Assembly: GCA_007115705.1 (NCBI GenBank) | Contig: QXEO01000382.1 | Coordinates: 1,674,781-1,738,780 of the forward strand | Direction: 5' to 3' | Origin: Dactylis glomerata | Lineage: Eukaryota; Streptophyta; Magnoliopsida; Poales; Poaceae | Length of the DNA: 64,000 nt | In this document: positions 42,203 to 53,429 of the stretch, in pieces | How positions within the stretch are numbered: the stretch's first letter is position 1 | Layout of the letters: each line of letters begins with the position of its first letter | Made by a program: the position numbers and the translations under genes | The notes under the pieces: generated by a model | The model's input: the letters and a program-made list of their open reading frames with translations, nothing else | Told to the model about the DNA's origin: nothing | Databases searched by the model: none

Positions 42203-45122
42203 TTCGCACTTTTCTGCGCCTAGCTCAAAGGCGTTAAAGAAAAGCACTCTTGGGAGATAACCCATTGTTTACTTTTCAGTAATTTTTCTTTTATTTGAGT
42301 CTTGGAAGTCATTACTACTGTAATGACCGCTCCTTATCTTGTTTATTTCGTTTTTGTGCCAAGAGAAGCCTCTAATTTGAGTGAGGTAAAGATTTGGGGT
42401 TATTGCTGTCCTGAAACTGTTTTCGGTGCTGCACCGTAAAAATTCGTGAAAATTCTCTGTTTATCTTTTGGACCTGCGATTTCTTGTGCATATGCCCTAG
42501 GTTATATCCAAACTTTTCTTAGTTGAACACTTTTTTATTTGAGCAACAGAAAATCCCTCAAAAATTCGTCCATTATCAGCTGTCCAGTTTTGACAGATTT
42601 CTGCCAATATTTGTTTTTGCCACTTTATCGCTTTCTTTTGAGTTCTTTTTGATCATGGAACTCTTGTGGAAGTTGCTACAGTAGTATACTTTATATGTGG
42701 TAGTTTTGGGTTGAAACCTGAAGCTAAAAGAGGTTGAATATATTTTATGCTTACACTAATGTTGCTAATAGAATTGTGTTTAGTTTTGTATGAAGGAAGT
42801 TTTCAAGTGTAGGGATTGGAGAATGATGAGATGAGTTGAAGAATGGACCAAAGCTCAAGCTTGGGGATGCCCATGCATCACCCCAAGAAATATCCAAGAA
42901 GTACAAGCGTCAAAGCTTGGGGATGCCCCCGAGGCACCCCTTCTTCATCGGCAAAAATCAGGTCACCTTTCAAAACACTATATTTTTATTGCTTCATGCA
43001 CTATGTGTTTTTCTTGGAGCGTCAGTTGTTTTAGTTTTCTTAGTTTGTTTGTTTGCTGCAATAAATGGTTGGACCCCAACAAATTTCCTTTGGAGGAGAT
43101 GTACTCGTTTTCATTTGCAAAGAATGCTCTAGTTTTCACTCTTATTAAAAATCGAGCATTCTACTTTTTCCGCTACTGCTTTTGGTTTTCGTTTTCGCCT
43201 TGATATGCGTTCAGATCTTTTCATATCTTTTCATCAAGGTGTATTTTTGCCTCTGGTCTTTATTGGTTTTCATCAAAAGAGGTGTTTATAAAAATTTCAA
43301 ATGGTGTTGGAAAAGAGAAAAAGCTTCGTGCAAAATAGTGGTACAAGAAGGAGCTTGTGTAGACTGCGGCTTAGGCTTTTTCATGTCATGCTTGATGTCT
43401 TTTTGATAGTATGCTTAGTGGTTTTGCTGTAGCATGACTTGTCTCAAATAACTGAGATTGCTTAATGAGCCTTTGAAAAATCATGCGTTGTTTTTATTGT
43501 ATGGAAGCATTATTTTGGTTTTCTCCTTGATGCTTTATTTGGGTTGACTTGGCGCATGCTCACACATGTTAGACTCTTCCAAAGTCGCCATTAGCCTTCA
43601 TGATCATTTAGTTTTTGACTTTTGATGCCATCGTATGCTTCTTTTAATGTCGCTTTGTCGCTTTGCATGATTATGGCCATTATTGCTCTCTTAGTTGGTC
43701 GCTCCCAGTCTTTTGCTAGCCCTCGCCTTGTACTGAGTATGAGCTCTACTCGTGCATCCAACTCCTAAAGCCAAGTTTTCCATTGTGTCCACCATACATA
43801 CCTACTAGCAATTTGCTATTCCAAGTAAATTTGACTTGCTTTTATATTCTCTTCAAATTAAACTCTTACCAGTGTTATGCGAAATTCGGTCAGTAAAGCT
43901 CTCACGAACCGGAAGGCACACTTTACTTTTTCCTGTTCTTAAAATTTTGACATTGTGGTCTTTTATGCTGAGTTGTTATGCTTGCAAGTTGTAAGTTGGA
44001 TTCTAGCCCAGCCATGCTGTCATGGGGCAAGCTTTCAACATTGCACTTCTTTTTGAGTTGATATCGTGATCTTTTGTTTATGGATGCCCGCTGTGTGAAA
44101 TGAATTGGGAATCTTGTAGGGATCATGGAGTTTTTATATGTGTTAGGGAAACGCCGGGCCGCCAATCTAAGCCATGCATAATTCATGGTGGAAATTTGCA
44201 GCATACCCATGGTGAACATTCGACGACGCATCTCACAATAAAAAGCTAAACAATATAGCAAATAAAAGAGATGTCGAGGTGTTCATTGTCTGCTTGTCCT
44301 GTCATTTTGGTGTGGGCTTGTTCCATGTCATCGGGCACGGAGGTACCCCATTGGCGGTTCTCAATGATATGCATATACTTACAATGACAAGAGCCTTGCT
44401 TGGGACTCTAAGTAAACTAGCATGGTTTGGGTACTTGTATTCACGGGACACGAGGTTTTCAACTTATGATTTGTCAAGCATATGCATCATAATTGTTCTC
44501 GCATTAACTTTAACCATTCAAGATGCTTATGATGGGGGCAATGAGAGCTCAAAGCCGGTAAGTACCATAATTTTTGAAGGTTATAAAACTTGCAATCACT
44601 GCTTCCCTCTGCGAAGGGCCTTTCTTTTACTTTTATGTTGAGTCACCACCTTCTTTCTTTATGCACCATTAAGAGAGCATAGTTGTCATTCTTAGTGTGA
44701 TATGCATTGTCACAAGGTTCATTGATTGACTCATATTGTTGGTTTCACTTGTTCTTAAATTATTTGTATCTAGTCGCCCTCTTAAACTTTGAGGTGTCCT
44801 ATGCATTTATGTTTTGCTCTCTTTGAAGGACAAGCTGAAAACCAAGTGTATGTTTTTCCTTATGATTTGAACACACGTTTGACTTTCATTGTTTCATTAT
44901 CATGATCTTTTGTTTGTGTTCATTTGCATGTTTACAACATGGTTGCTAAGTTCTTATTGTCATGATTATATCTTTCATGCCCATGTTTTAAGTTCTATTG
45001 ATCCCAGCTCATCAATGCTTACATATATGATCAAGATTGTGTAGGTGCATGTCACCTCAAAAATTATTCTTTTGTTATCACTTACCTACTCGAGGACGAG
45101 CAGGAGTTAGCTTGGGGATGCT
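42203..45122 (+). other. E-inner long noncoding 3' region
   Basis: No retroelement domain is seen. The stretch 42232-42290 (AGCTCAAAGGCGTTAAAGAA...) and the AGCTTGGGGATGCC-containing stretch at 42856-42930 recur in E-outer (47520, 48160) and, inverted, in G5 (63290-63240, 62650-62560). The stretch before the 3' LTR (GAGGACGAGCAGGAGTTAGC) ends in a purine-rich tract at about 45103-45122. Confidence 0.7.
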
Positions 45123-46729
45123 TGATACGTCTCAAACGTATCTATAATTTTTGATGCTACATGCTTTGTTTTACACCATTTGCCTATTGTTTCGTTACAC
45201 TCAGTAGTACTTTTATACATTTTCCGGAACTAACCTATTAACGAAGTGCCACAGTGCCAGTTTCCTGTTTTCTGCTGTTTTTGTGTTTCAGAAGTGATAC
45301 ACAGGAAATATTCTCGGAATTGGACGAAACAAGTTCCTGAAGTCATATTTCACCGGGGAGCTCCCAAACATCCGAAGACCTGACGGAGGGGGGCCACGTG
45401 GCCCCCACACACAGGGGCGGCGCGGCCTGGCCCCTGGCCGCGCCACCCCCTTGTGAGGCCGCGTGGCTCCACCTCTGACAGCCCCCCTTCGCCTACATAT
45501 ACCCCCTGACGAGAAAAACCTAAGGGCCCGATCAGTTTTCCAGAATACATCGCGATCCGCCGCCGCCGTCGACCCGAAGATCGGGAGGGTCCAGAAGCTC
45601 TTCCCGGCACCCTGCCGGAGAGGGGAATCGCCACCGGAGGTCTTCTTCATCGCCATGCTTGCCTCCGGAGCGATGAGTGAGTAGTCTACCTTGGACTATG
45701 GGTCCATAGCAGTAGCTAGATGGTTGTCTTCTCCACCATGTGCTTCATGTTTAGATCTCATGAGCTGCCCTACATGATTGAGATCACCGTTATGTAATAC
45801 TATGATGTTGGTTTGTTGGGATCCGATGAATATTGGTGTTTATGATTAAGTTGCTGTACTGAATTATATCTTTTGTTATCTCTATGTTGTTTATGATCTT
45901 GCATGCTCTCCGTTGTTAGTAGCTATCTTGGCCGAGTAGTTGCTAGTGACTCCAAGAGGGGGTATTTATGCTCGATAGTGGGTTCATGCCTCTATTTCAC
46001 CTGGGGGAGTGACAGAAACCTCTAAGGTGGTAGATGTGCTGTTGCTACTAGGGAGAAAACAACATTCATATGCTCAAGGGCATATGCTTTGTTTACATTA
46101 CACACTTTGCTTAATGCAATTATCTGTTGTTCGCAACTTAATACTTTTGGGGTGTTCGGATGATATCCCCGAGGGTGGATTATTAGTCATAGATGCAGTT
46201 GGATGGCGGTCTATGTATTTTGTTGTAATGCCCAGAGTGAATCTCATAGTGATCTTCTTGACATATCACGTTATCTTTATTCTATCAATTGCCCAACTGT
46301 AATTCGTTTACCCAGCATGTTATTTATCTATGGAGAGACACCACTAGTGAACTGTGGACCCCGGTCCTATTTTAATCATATTGCAATCACCTGTTTACTA
46401 TTCCCACACTGTTTACTTTACTAGCATATTACTACTGTTTTCCACTCGATACACTCATAACCTTTGTTTCAAGCAAACCGGTGAGATTGACAACCTCATC
46501 GCAAGTTGGGAACAAAGTATTTGTTTGTGTGTGTGCAGGTTCCGCAAACACCTTCAGTCGTCACCGTCTCTCTTCTTCAAGATCGACATTAAACCTTGGT
46601 TTCTTAACTGAGGGAAAGCTAGCCGCTACACTCATCATACCTTCCTCTTGGGGTTCCCAACGGGCTGGTCATTCACCACGCACAAGGACAGTCTGCTCCC
46701 ACATCAACTATACACCACCACACGCAGCA
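45123..46729 (+). repeat. 3' LTR of E-inner (1607 bp)
   Basis: It is nearly identical to 39540-41145, with about eight substitutions and one C insertion noted by eye. It is followed by the TSD ttgcc. Confidence 0.9.
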
Positions 46730-46734
46730 TTGCC

Positions 46735-46906
46735 GAGGAGAAAGAGGATTTCTGCAAGGGGAGTCTCTCGCTTCCAATCTTTTTACTTTGTTATTGTTTT
46801 GCTTATTTTCTTTACTTTATTTTTGTTTGCGTTCTTTTTATCAAAAATACAAAAAAATTAGTTCCTTTTATAGTTGGTATTTCGTTATTTTTACTTTTAG
46901 TTCATT
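46735..46906 (+). other. E-outer leader after the primer site
   Basis: GAGGAGAAAGAGGATTTCTGC continues the interrupted primer site and parallels the E-inner leader (GGGGAAGAGAGAAGACTTCT). Confidence 0.6.
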
Positions 46907-47503
46907 ATGTTGTTCCCTAAGTACGTTCTGGAAGACCTATCAATAGGTAGTGGTTCTATAATTGGGAAAGATAACATCGAGGAGTTCTTTAATCATGTCA
47001 GTAAGCACAAGGATGTTGAGGATAGATCTTTAGCCAAACTTGCTCCTAGTTATGAAGTTGTTGCTGCTTACTTAGTTCACATGTTGGAGGCTAGGGTTGT
47101 TAACCTTAATCCTGTTATGCAGCAAATGTTTCTTAAGCTTCATGGTATCGAAGACTCTGAAAAGAGAAATTTTATTCTAGAGACTTTGCGTAAAGAATTT
47201 AGAGATGTTGTCATAGAGGCTAGGAAAGTTTTTGAGTGTTTTAATATGCTTGGCTCACGTATAGATGTTGTTGGTACAACCAAGGATGAAATCAAAGTAC
47301 CAATACCTTTCAAACTCGTAGGAATGCATGAAGCTTTGGAAAAGAATTTTGATTGGATTGTTCCTAAAAATCCTTTTGATGAAAGTAGTGATCCCAAGAC
47401 TGTTCATAGAGGGTCTTCTAAAACTTATTTGGATAAAATAGAATTCCTTGTTGAAAAGACTTATGTGATTGATCTTAATGCTCCTTCATTTGAAAATACT
47501 TGA
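46907..47503 (+). CDS. Retroelement ORF of unknown function in E-outer (198 aa)
   Basis: It opens at ATG 46907, in the same leader-relative place as the gag-protease remnant of E-inner, but the protein is unrelated. It is mostly helical and charged (DNIEEFFNHVSKHKDVEDRS, SYEVVAAYLVHMLEARVVNL, EKRNFILETLRKEFRDVVIE). It ends FVEKTYVIDLNAPSFENT-like, just before the shared 3' module. No gag zinc knuckle, protease or polymerase motif is present. The frame is intact despite the element's age, which may mean selection or chance. It could be a captured or diverged gag N-terminus; I do not recognise it. Confidence 0.55.
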   Translation: MLFPKYVLEDLSIGSGSIIGKDNIEEFFNHVSKHKDVEDRSLAKLAPSYEVVAAYLVHMLEARVVNLNPVMQQMFLKLHGIEDSEKRNFILETLRKEFRDVVIEARKVFECFNMLGSRIDVVGTTKDEIKVPIPFKLVGMHEALEKNFDWIVPKNPFDESSDPKTVHRGSSKTYLDKIEFLVEKTYVIDLNAPSFENT

Positions 47504-48861
47504 TTCTCACTTTTTGCGCCTAGCTCAAAGGCGTTAAAAAAAAGCACTCTTGGGAGATAACCCAATATTTTCTTTTCAGTACTTTTTTACTTTTGTTGAG
47601 TCTTGGAAGTTATTACTACTATAATGACCTCTCCTTATCATTTTTATTTCGTTTTTGTGCCAAGAAGAACCTCTAATTGGAGGAAAGTAAGATTTGGGGA
47701 AGTTGCTGTCCAGAAACAAATTTCTACGATGTACCATAAAAATTCATGAAACATTCTCAGAATGTCTTTTTGATCTGCGATTTCTTGTGCACATGCCCCA
47801 GGTTATTGTCTAACTTTCATTAGTTTTGCACTTTTCAATTTGAGCAACAGAAGATTTTCAAAAAAACCGATCTTTACCAGTTGTTCTCTTTTGACAGATT
47901 TCTGCCACTATTTGCGTTTGCCTCTTGCTCTCTTTCTTTTTGAGTTTTTTTATCACAGAACTTTTGAGAGAAGTTCTACAGTAGCTTATGTTTTAATGGG
48001 TGGTGTGTTTGAGTTGAAACTGAACCAAAAAGTGGATCTACTATCTTGCTTACACTAATGTTGCTAATAAGAATTGTGTGAAGTTTTGTATGAAGGAAGT
48101 TTTCAAGTGTAGGGAAAGGAGAATGATGAGATGAGATGAAGTATGGACGAAATCTTAAGCTTGGGGATGCCCATGTCACCCGAAGAAATATCCAAGAAGT
48201 ACAATCGTCAAAGCTTGGGGATGCCCCGAGGCACCCCTTCTTCATCGACAAAATATCAGGTCATCTTTCAAGACACTATATTTTTATTGCTTCATATACT
48301 ATGCGTTTTTCTTGGAGCGTCTTTATTTTTGCTTTCGGTTTTCTTTTGTTTTGTTTGCTGCAATAAATGGTTGGACCCCAACATGTTTCTTTTGGAGAAG
48401 ATATACTCCATTTTCATTGCCAAGAACACTCTAGTTTTCATTTTCATCGTTCAAACGAGTGTTCTCTTTTTCTAGTACTGCGTTTAGCTTTCATTTTTTT
48501 TTGCCTTGATTTTTGTTTAGTACTTGTTAGTACTTTGTATCTAGGTGTGTTTAGACCTCTGGTCTTTGTTGGTTTTCATCTTTGAGAGTTGTTTTAAAAA
48601 GGTTGATTGGTGTTGGAAAAGAGAAAAAAGTTTCATGCTTATAGTGGTACAAATGGGAGCTTGTTTAGACTGTGGCTTAGACTTTTGCATGTCATGCTTG
48701 ATGTTATTTTGATTATATGCTTAGTGGTTATTGCTGTAGCATGACTTGTCTCAAATGACTGAGATTGCTTAATGTGCCTTTGAAAGAATCATGTGTTGTT
48801 TTTATTATATGGGAGCATATTATTGTGGTATTCTCCTTTGATGCTTTATTTGGGTTGACTT
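47504..48861 (+). other. E-outer noncoding 3' region, cut by G4
   Basis: It is collinear with 42203-43555 of E-inner, including the AGCTTGGGGATGCC pair at 48160-48235. It ends abruptly at GGGTTGACTT. Confidence 0.75.
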
Positions 48862-50372
48862 TGATGACCCACAAGTATAGGGGGTGTATCGTAGTACTTT
48901 CGATAAATAAGAGTGTCGAACCCAACGAGGAGCAGAAGGTGTTGACAAGTGGTTTTGATCAAGGATTCACTGTAAATACTAGCAAACGGGTTTTCAGGGG
49001 TATTTGGTAATGCAAGTAAGTAAAGCACGAGTAAATAAAAGACAGTAATAATAATTGCAGCAAGTGGCCCAATCCTTTCTAGAGCAAAGGACAAGCCGGT
49101 TGTGTAACTTATGATGACCAAACATTCTCGAGGACACACGGGAGTTTCTGTCAAGAGCTTTCGCTTCATGCCGCTAAATAATCTTTATTGGTTTGATAAG
49201 TGTTATGGGGGTGAACCTGTGCTAGCGTACTACCCTTACTAGGATTAATACACACTTGTGATTATACCCCTTGCAAGCATCCGCAACTACAAGAAATTAA
49301 TTAAGATAAATCTAACCACAACTTTAAACTCTAAGATCCTACGCTCCCTGGTGCAATGGTTTCCTAACGGAGGTTTAGGTTTCTGTCACTCCAGCAACCC
49401 CACAATTAGTAGCCAAATACATAATGCATTTCACTAGGCCCATAAATGGTGAAGTATCATGTAGTTGACGTTCACATGACACCACTAGTGGAATAGCACC
49501 ACAACAAATAAATATCAAACCATTAAATATTACTCAACATAATTCCACTACTAACATCTTGACTTCTCCCATGTCCTCAAGAACTAAACGAACTACTCAC
49601 AAGACATCATATGGATCATGATCAGAGGTGAAATAATGGTAAATAACAATCTGAACATAAACCTTAATTCAACGGTTCCACTCAATAGCATCAACCACAA
49701 AAGTAATCAACACCGGGAAAGTTTCCCCTAAGAATTTGGCAAGATTCAACTCAAGATGGTACAGCCGGATGGTGTGGTGATGGTGAAGATGAAGGTGCTG
49801 GTGATGAGGATGATGGTGATGATGATCCCGATGAAGTCCGGTGCGATGGCGATGGCGACGATCTCCCCTCTCCGGGAAGGAATTTCCCCGGCAGATTCCT
49901 GCCTGCCGGAGAGCTTTTCTCTCTCTGGTGTTTTCCGCCCCGCAGAGGCGGCGGTGTCCATCTCTGAGCCCCCCCCTCACTTAGGTTTTCGGGGACGACG
50001 ATATACGCGAAGGGGCGATGGCAGTAGTGGGCTAGGGTAGCCTCACCACAGGCCGGCGCGGCTAGGGGTGGGCCCGCGCCCCCTGTGTGTGAGGCCGCCC
50101 TGTGGCTCCTCTCGCCTTCTCCTTCTGGCTTCTTCAGTCTTCTGGAAAAATATAATTTTCTGGTATTTTTCTGGAATTTCCTGATCTTCCGAAACATGGT
50201 GGCTTGACGGTCCTTTTTCCAGCAGAATCCTGACTCCGGCAGCAAATCCTCCAATGATCATCAAACATGTAAAAATAGAGGAAACAACATAAGTATCATC
50301 TCTAAATGTGAAATATATCAATGAATAAGAGTAAGTTATGATACAAAATAGTGATGCAAAATGGACGTATCA
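48862..50372 (-). repeat. 3' LTR of G4 (1511 bp)
   Basis: On the plus strand it starts TGATGACCCACAAGTATAGG and ends GGACGTATCA. A GAT/GGT-rich stretch at 49770-49850 creates long His/Met-rich spurious frames. Its beginning resembles the LTR at 9319. Confidence 0.75.
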
Positions 50373-52045
50373 ACCCCCCAAGCTTAGACCTTGCTTGTCC
50401 CCAAGCGAAAACTGAACTCGGTAAACATGACCACAGGTTTATGGAGTGAAGTGTCGATAATCAAAATATGGACAAGAAGCATCACATTCACCAAGGCACA
50501 CATTATAATAGAAAACAACTTCCCTTTATATGATATAGACTTGCAATAAGTAAAAGGGAATCACAAATAAAGATGCACAAGGTAAACTATAATTGGTGAT
50601 GGCAAACCTTAGTTCTTGGTCAGAGAACAATGAACAAACTATACTTAATTTTTGAACGGAGCCTTTTATAACAGAGCTAATATAGCAAAAACCATATGCT
50701 CAACAAAACAAACTCTTTGCAATCATAGAGAGCTTTCAAAGATATATTCCTTCAGATAAAAGCATTATACTAAACAAAGGAAGATAATAAACATGGTTGA
50801 ACGGATCAACATATGGATGAGTGAAACATAACAACTCAAATGCTTGCTTGAGATAGAAGGGAATAGGTTGACTCAACATAAAAGTAAAATATAGCCCCTT
50901 CGCAGAGGGAAGCAGTGATTAAACATGTGCTAGAGCTTTTCATTTGTAAAACAGAGGTAAAAGTTGTTTTGAGAGGTGGTTGCTTTTGTCAACGACTAGC
51001 AACGGAGTTCTTGATATCTTCCATACTAAACAAGTGAGAGCGGTTCCGAGATGTTTGATTAATTGGCACAATTGTGCTCTTTTATAGCTTGGCACTCCTC
51101 CCCACCTTTTCCTTTCTCAAACCATGGCTAACCGATTCCATCGGGTGCCCACCAACTTTCACAAACCATGGAGGAGTGCCTTTTTCTTTCTTTTTCTCTT
51201 TTTAGATTACAATGGTCTAACGAGCTCCCTTGCAAAATTAATGATGAGCAGATGAAGCTGCCTAGTCGAGGGGTACTCAATTTAGTATGGAAGATAACAA
51301 ACCCAACCACTACGTCCTCATGAGCTAAAAACAGTGGCACAAAATGAGAAGTATTTGAAGGTTTTTGAAAGGTAGCACATGAAAATTTACTTGGAATGGC
51401 TTGAAATACCATGCATAGGAATTTATAGTGGACTCTTTGGAAGTAACTTGGTTTTTGGGAATTGGATGCATGAGAAGTATTCCCTCTCAGTACAGGTTTT
51501 TGGCTAGCAAGGCTGGGTAGCAAGCATAAGAGTTGCATGAAACAAACAAACAAACATATAATAGGAACAATCATGCAAACTTCCTTGAAAGTACAAATGA
51601 TTTTAACTTGAGAATACTAATGCTTATAAGCCAATCATGAAGGAAAGCTGAAATGATGTATCCACTAGCACTTTTTTCTTCTTTTCTACTCAAACCTCAA
51701 GGTAATGTTGCTACTGACCAAGCTAAGTTTGCCAAAACCAACTAAATTTACTCATGCTCCCAAAGTGATACCAATACTAATCAATAAGACTAATCGTATA
51801 AGAGAGATTGCATACTAAAATAAAGTGTGTGGAAAGTAAACGATAAAACTTCTCATTAATATTTCATTACCGCGACTCACACCAAGGGATACATAGATAA
51901 CCAACTAAGGAGGATACTTCCACACTGCAAACTATTCTATAAGATAACTTCTCTATTCATGATACGACTCTACTTGAAAAGTAAATGAGTAAAAGATAAT
52001 GATGTGATACCGCGGCACTCCCCCAAGCTTGGAACAAGCCAAGGG
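50373..52045 (-). other. G4 internal 3' noncoding DNA
   Basis: No gene is seen. It includes the polypurine tract at 50373-50400 and blocks shared with G5 and E-inner. It ends with ccaaggg; aaggg (52041-52045) is the expected copia duplication. Confidence 0.65.
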
Positions 52046-52297
52046 TGAAAGAGCATTTCCCTAATAAATGTATTTTGGTGTTTGTTAACAACATATGGTG
52101 AATTAACCATGTTATTAAAGTTCTGCAGATTTTCTAGGTTGATTCAGGATCTCGCAGAGGTGCACCCCAAAAAGGAAGAAAAGATCAGAGCCCATAGTCC
52201 AGTAGTGGGTTTAGGGCTTAGTTGTCTTGTAGGGTGCTTCGCGAAGGTGGAAATGGTGGAGAGGGTCTCCACGAAATGCTGTTGTTGCATCTTCTAG

Positions 52298-52637
52298 GGC
52301 GGAGACTCCGGCCCTGCTGGCCGGAGACTCCGGCCTAGGGGTCTCGCCCTGGCATTCCTCCAAGTCGGACTATTCAGATGCCCACCCGGAATCGGGCCAG
52401 AGACTTTGTGTCTCTGGCCGGAGATTCCGGGTCGGCAGGCTGAGGCCGGAGACTCCGGTCCTTAGGGGCCGGAGACTCCGGTCTGTCTGGCTAAGCCCTG
52501 GTTCACTCAAGGGTTGGACGATGCAGGTTCCAGTCTGGAGTTGGGCCGGAGACTTTGGTCCCTGGCCGGAGACTCCGGTGCTGGAGTCACTTAGGGCGGA
52601 GACTCCGGCCCTCCAGGCCAGAGACTCCGGCCCTAGT
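52298..52637. repeat. Array of CCGGAGACTCCGG palindromes in copia U3
   Basis: About ten copies, exact or with one or two changes, lie at irregular spacing (20-70 bp) immediately 5' of the TATA box. Confidence 0.9.
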
Positions 52638-52668
52638 TGGCCAGCAACGGCTACATTTCATGGAGGAC

Positions 52669-52676
52669 TATATAAA
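52669..52676 (+). promoter_or_regulatory. TATA box of the copia LTR
   Basis: The sequence tatataaa lies in the LTR just after the palindrome array, a normal place for the U3 promoter. Confidence 0.7.
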
Positions 52677-53382
52677 GCCTTCTTCTACCTCTAGAAGGGG
52701 CTGCGGCTTCCACTCTCTCTCCTCCATTGTTGCTAAGCTTCAAAGCCCTAGATCTCTCTCCCTAGCCACTAGAACTCAAAGCCCTTTTGGGATTTGAGGG
52801 AGAAGACCTAGATCTACACTTCCACCAAGGCGATTTGATTTCCCCCCTCGTTTTGTTGAGGGGCTTGTAACTCTTGTGTTCATCGGATTACTAGCCAGAA
52901 GAAGCCGTCCTCCAAGCTTAACTTTGTGCGTAAGAGCTTGGTGGGCCTATTGGGAGCCTCCAATTGAGTTGTGGAGCTCGCCCCAATACTTTGTGTAAAG
53001 GTGTCGTGCCGCCTTCAAGGGCATCGCTTAGTGGAGCGTGAACTCGCCTTTGTGGCTTGTTCACCGAAGAATAGGGTGAGCCTTTGTGGCGTTGGTGGCC
53101 TTTGTGGTACCACACCTCTCCAACGTAGACGTACTTCCCCTAACAAGGAAGGAACTACGGGAATACATCCTTGTGTCTTTGTGTCTCCATTGCGGTTACC
53201 TCTATCCTTTACTTGTACCTTTACTTATATTGTTATTGCTAGCTTGCTTGTCACTCTAGGTAAATTCACTTAGTAGCACATCTAGAGAATTTACCTTCTT
53301 GTCTAGCCTTAACTTGAAAAAGAAGTAAAAATTGGGTAGCTCCTATTCACCCCCCCTCTAGTCGCTCATACGATCCTTTCAA

Positions 53383-53400
53383 TTGGTATCAGAGCATGGT
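53383..53400 (+). other. Copia primer-binding site (initiator tRNA-Met type)
   Basis: TTGGTATCAGAGCATGGT directly follows the LTR. TGGTATCAGAGC is the standard plant site for initiator tRNA-Met. Confidence 0.9.
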
Positions 53401-53429
53401 CTCTTATTCGGGCTTAACCGCCTAAGAGT

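Larger units (their letters stand above)
39540..46729 (+). mobile_element. Full-length young TGATACGT-family element 'E-inner' (7190 bp, TSD ttgcc)
   Basis: Two LTRs (39540-41145 and 45123-46729) flank a 4.0 kb internal region. The TSD ttgcc is exact at 39535-39539 and 46730-46734. By eye the LTRs differ at about nine positions in 1.6 kb, so the insertion is recent. The internal region has a primer site, a broken gag-protease remnant and about 2.9 kb of noncoding DNA ending in a polypurine tract. There is no RT, RNase H or integrase, so it must have been mobilised by a partner. Confidence 0.9.
37909..48861 (+). mobile_element. TGATACGT-family LTR element 'E-outer' (pieces 37909-39539 and 46730-48861)
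   Basis: The 5' LTR (37909-39516) and the first 13 bases of its primer site end at 39539. The rest of the internal region resumes at 46730 after the inserted E-inner. It is then cut at 48862 by G4, so its 3' part and LTR lie beyond the window. At its right break E-outer ends TTTGGGTTGACTT, where the E-inner copy of the same region continues into GGCGCATGC. This confirms an insertion rather than a natural end. It encodes only a 198-residue ORF. Confidence 0.8.
48862..52045 (-). mobile_element. Minus-strand LTR element G4 (3' LTR and 3' internal part; open at right)
   Basis: The LTR 48862-50372 is followed by a minus-strand polypurine tract (plus accccccaagcttag) and 1.7 kb of noncoding internal DNA. 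It is cut at 52046 by a copia LTR. 50880-51000 is closely similar to 61205-61325 of G5 and, inverted, to 44590-44650 of E-inner, so it belongs to the same group. No coding domain is in the visible part. The expected target duplication is gactt (48857-48861). Confidence 0.75.
52046..53381 (+). repeat. 5' LTR of the copia element (1336 bp)
   Basis: It starts TGAAAG and ends CTTTCA, perfect inverted ends, one base or two before TTGGTATCAGAGC. A TATA box lies at 52669-52676, and about ten CCGGAGACTCCGG-like palindromes occur just upstream of it. Confidence 0.75.

Noticed and set aside
44279..44641. 120-residue ORF in the E-inner 3' region
   Set aside because: The equivalent region in G5 and G4 is not open in a related frame; no motif.
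49669..49980. His-rich and Met-rich ORFs on both strands
   Set aside because: They come from GAT/GGT trinucleotide repeats in the G4 LTR.
52298..52637. Regularly repeated short palindromes, CRISPR-like at first sight
   Set aside because: Spacing is irregular, units are degenerate and the context is a plant copia promoter.
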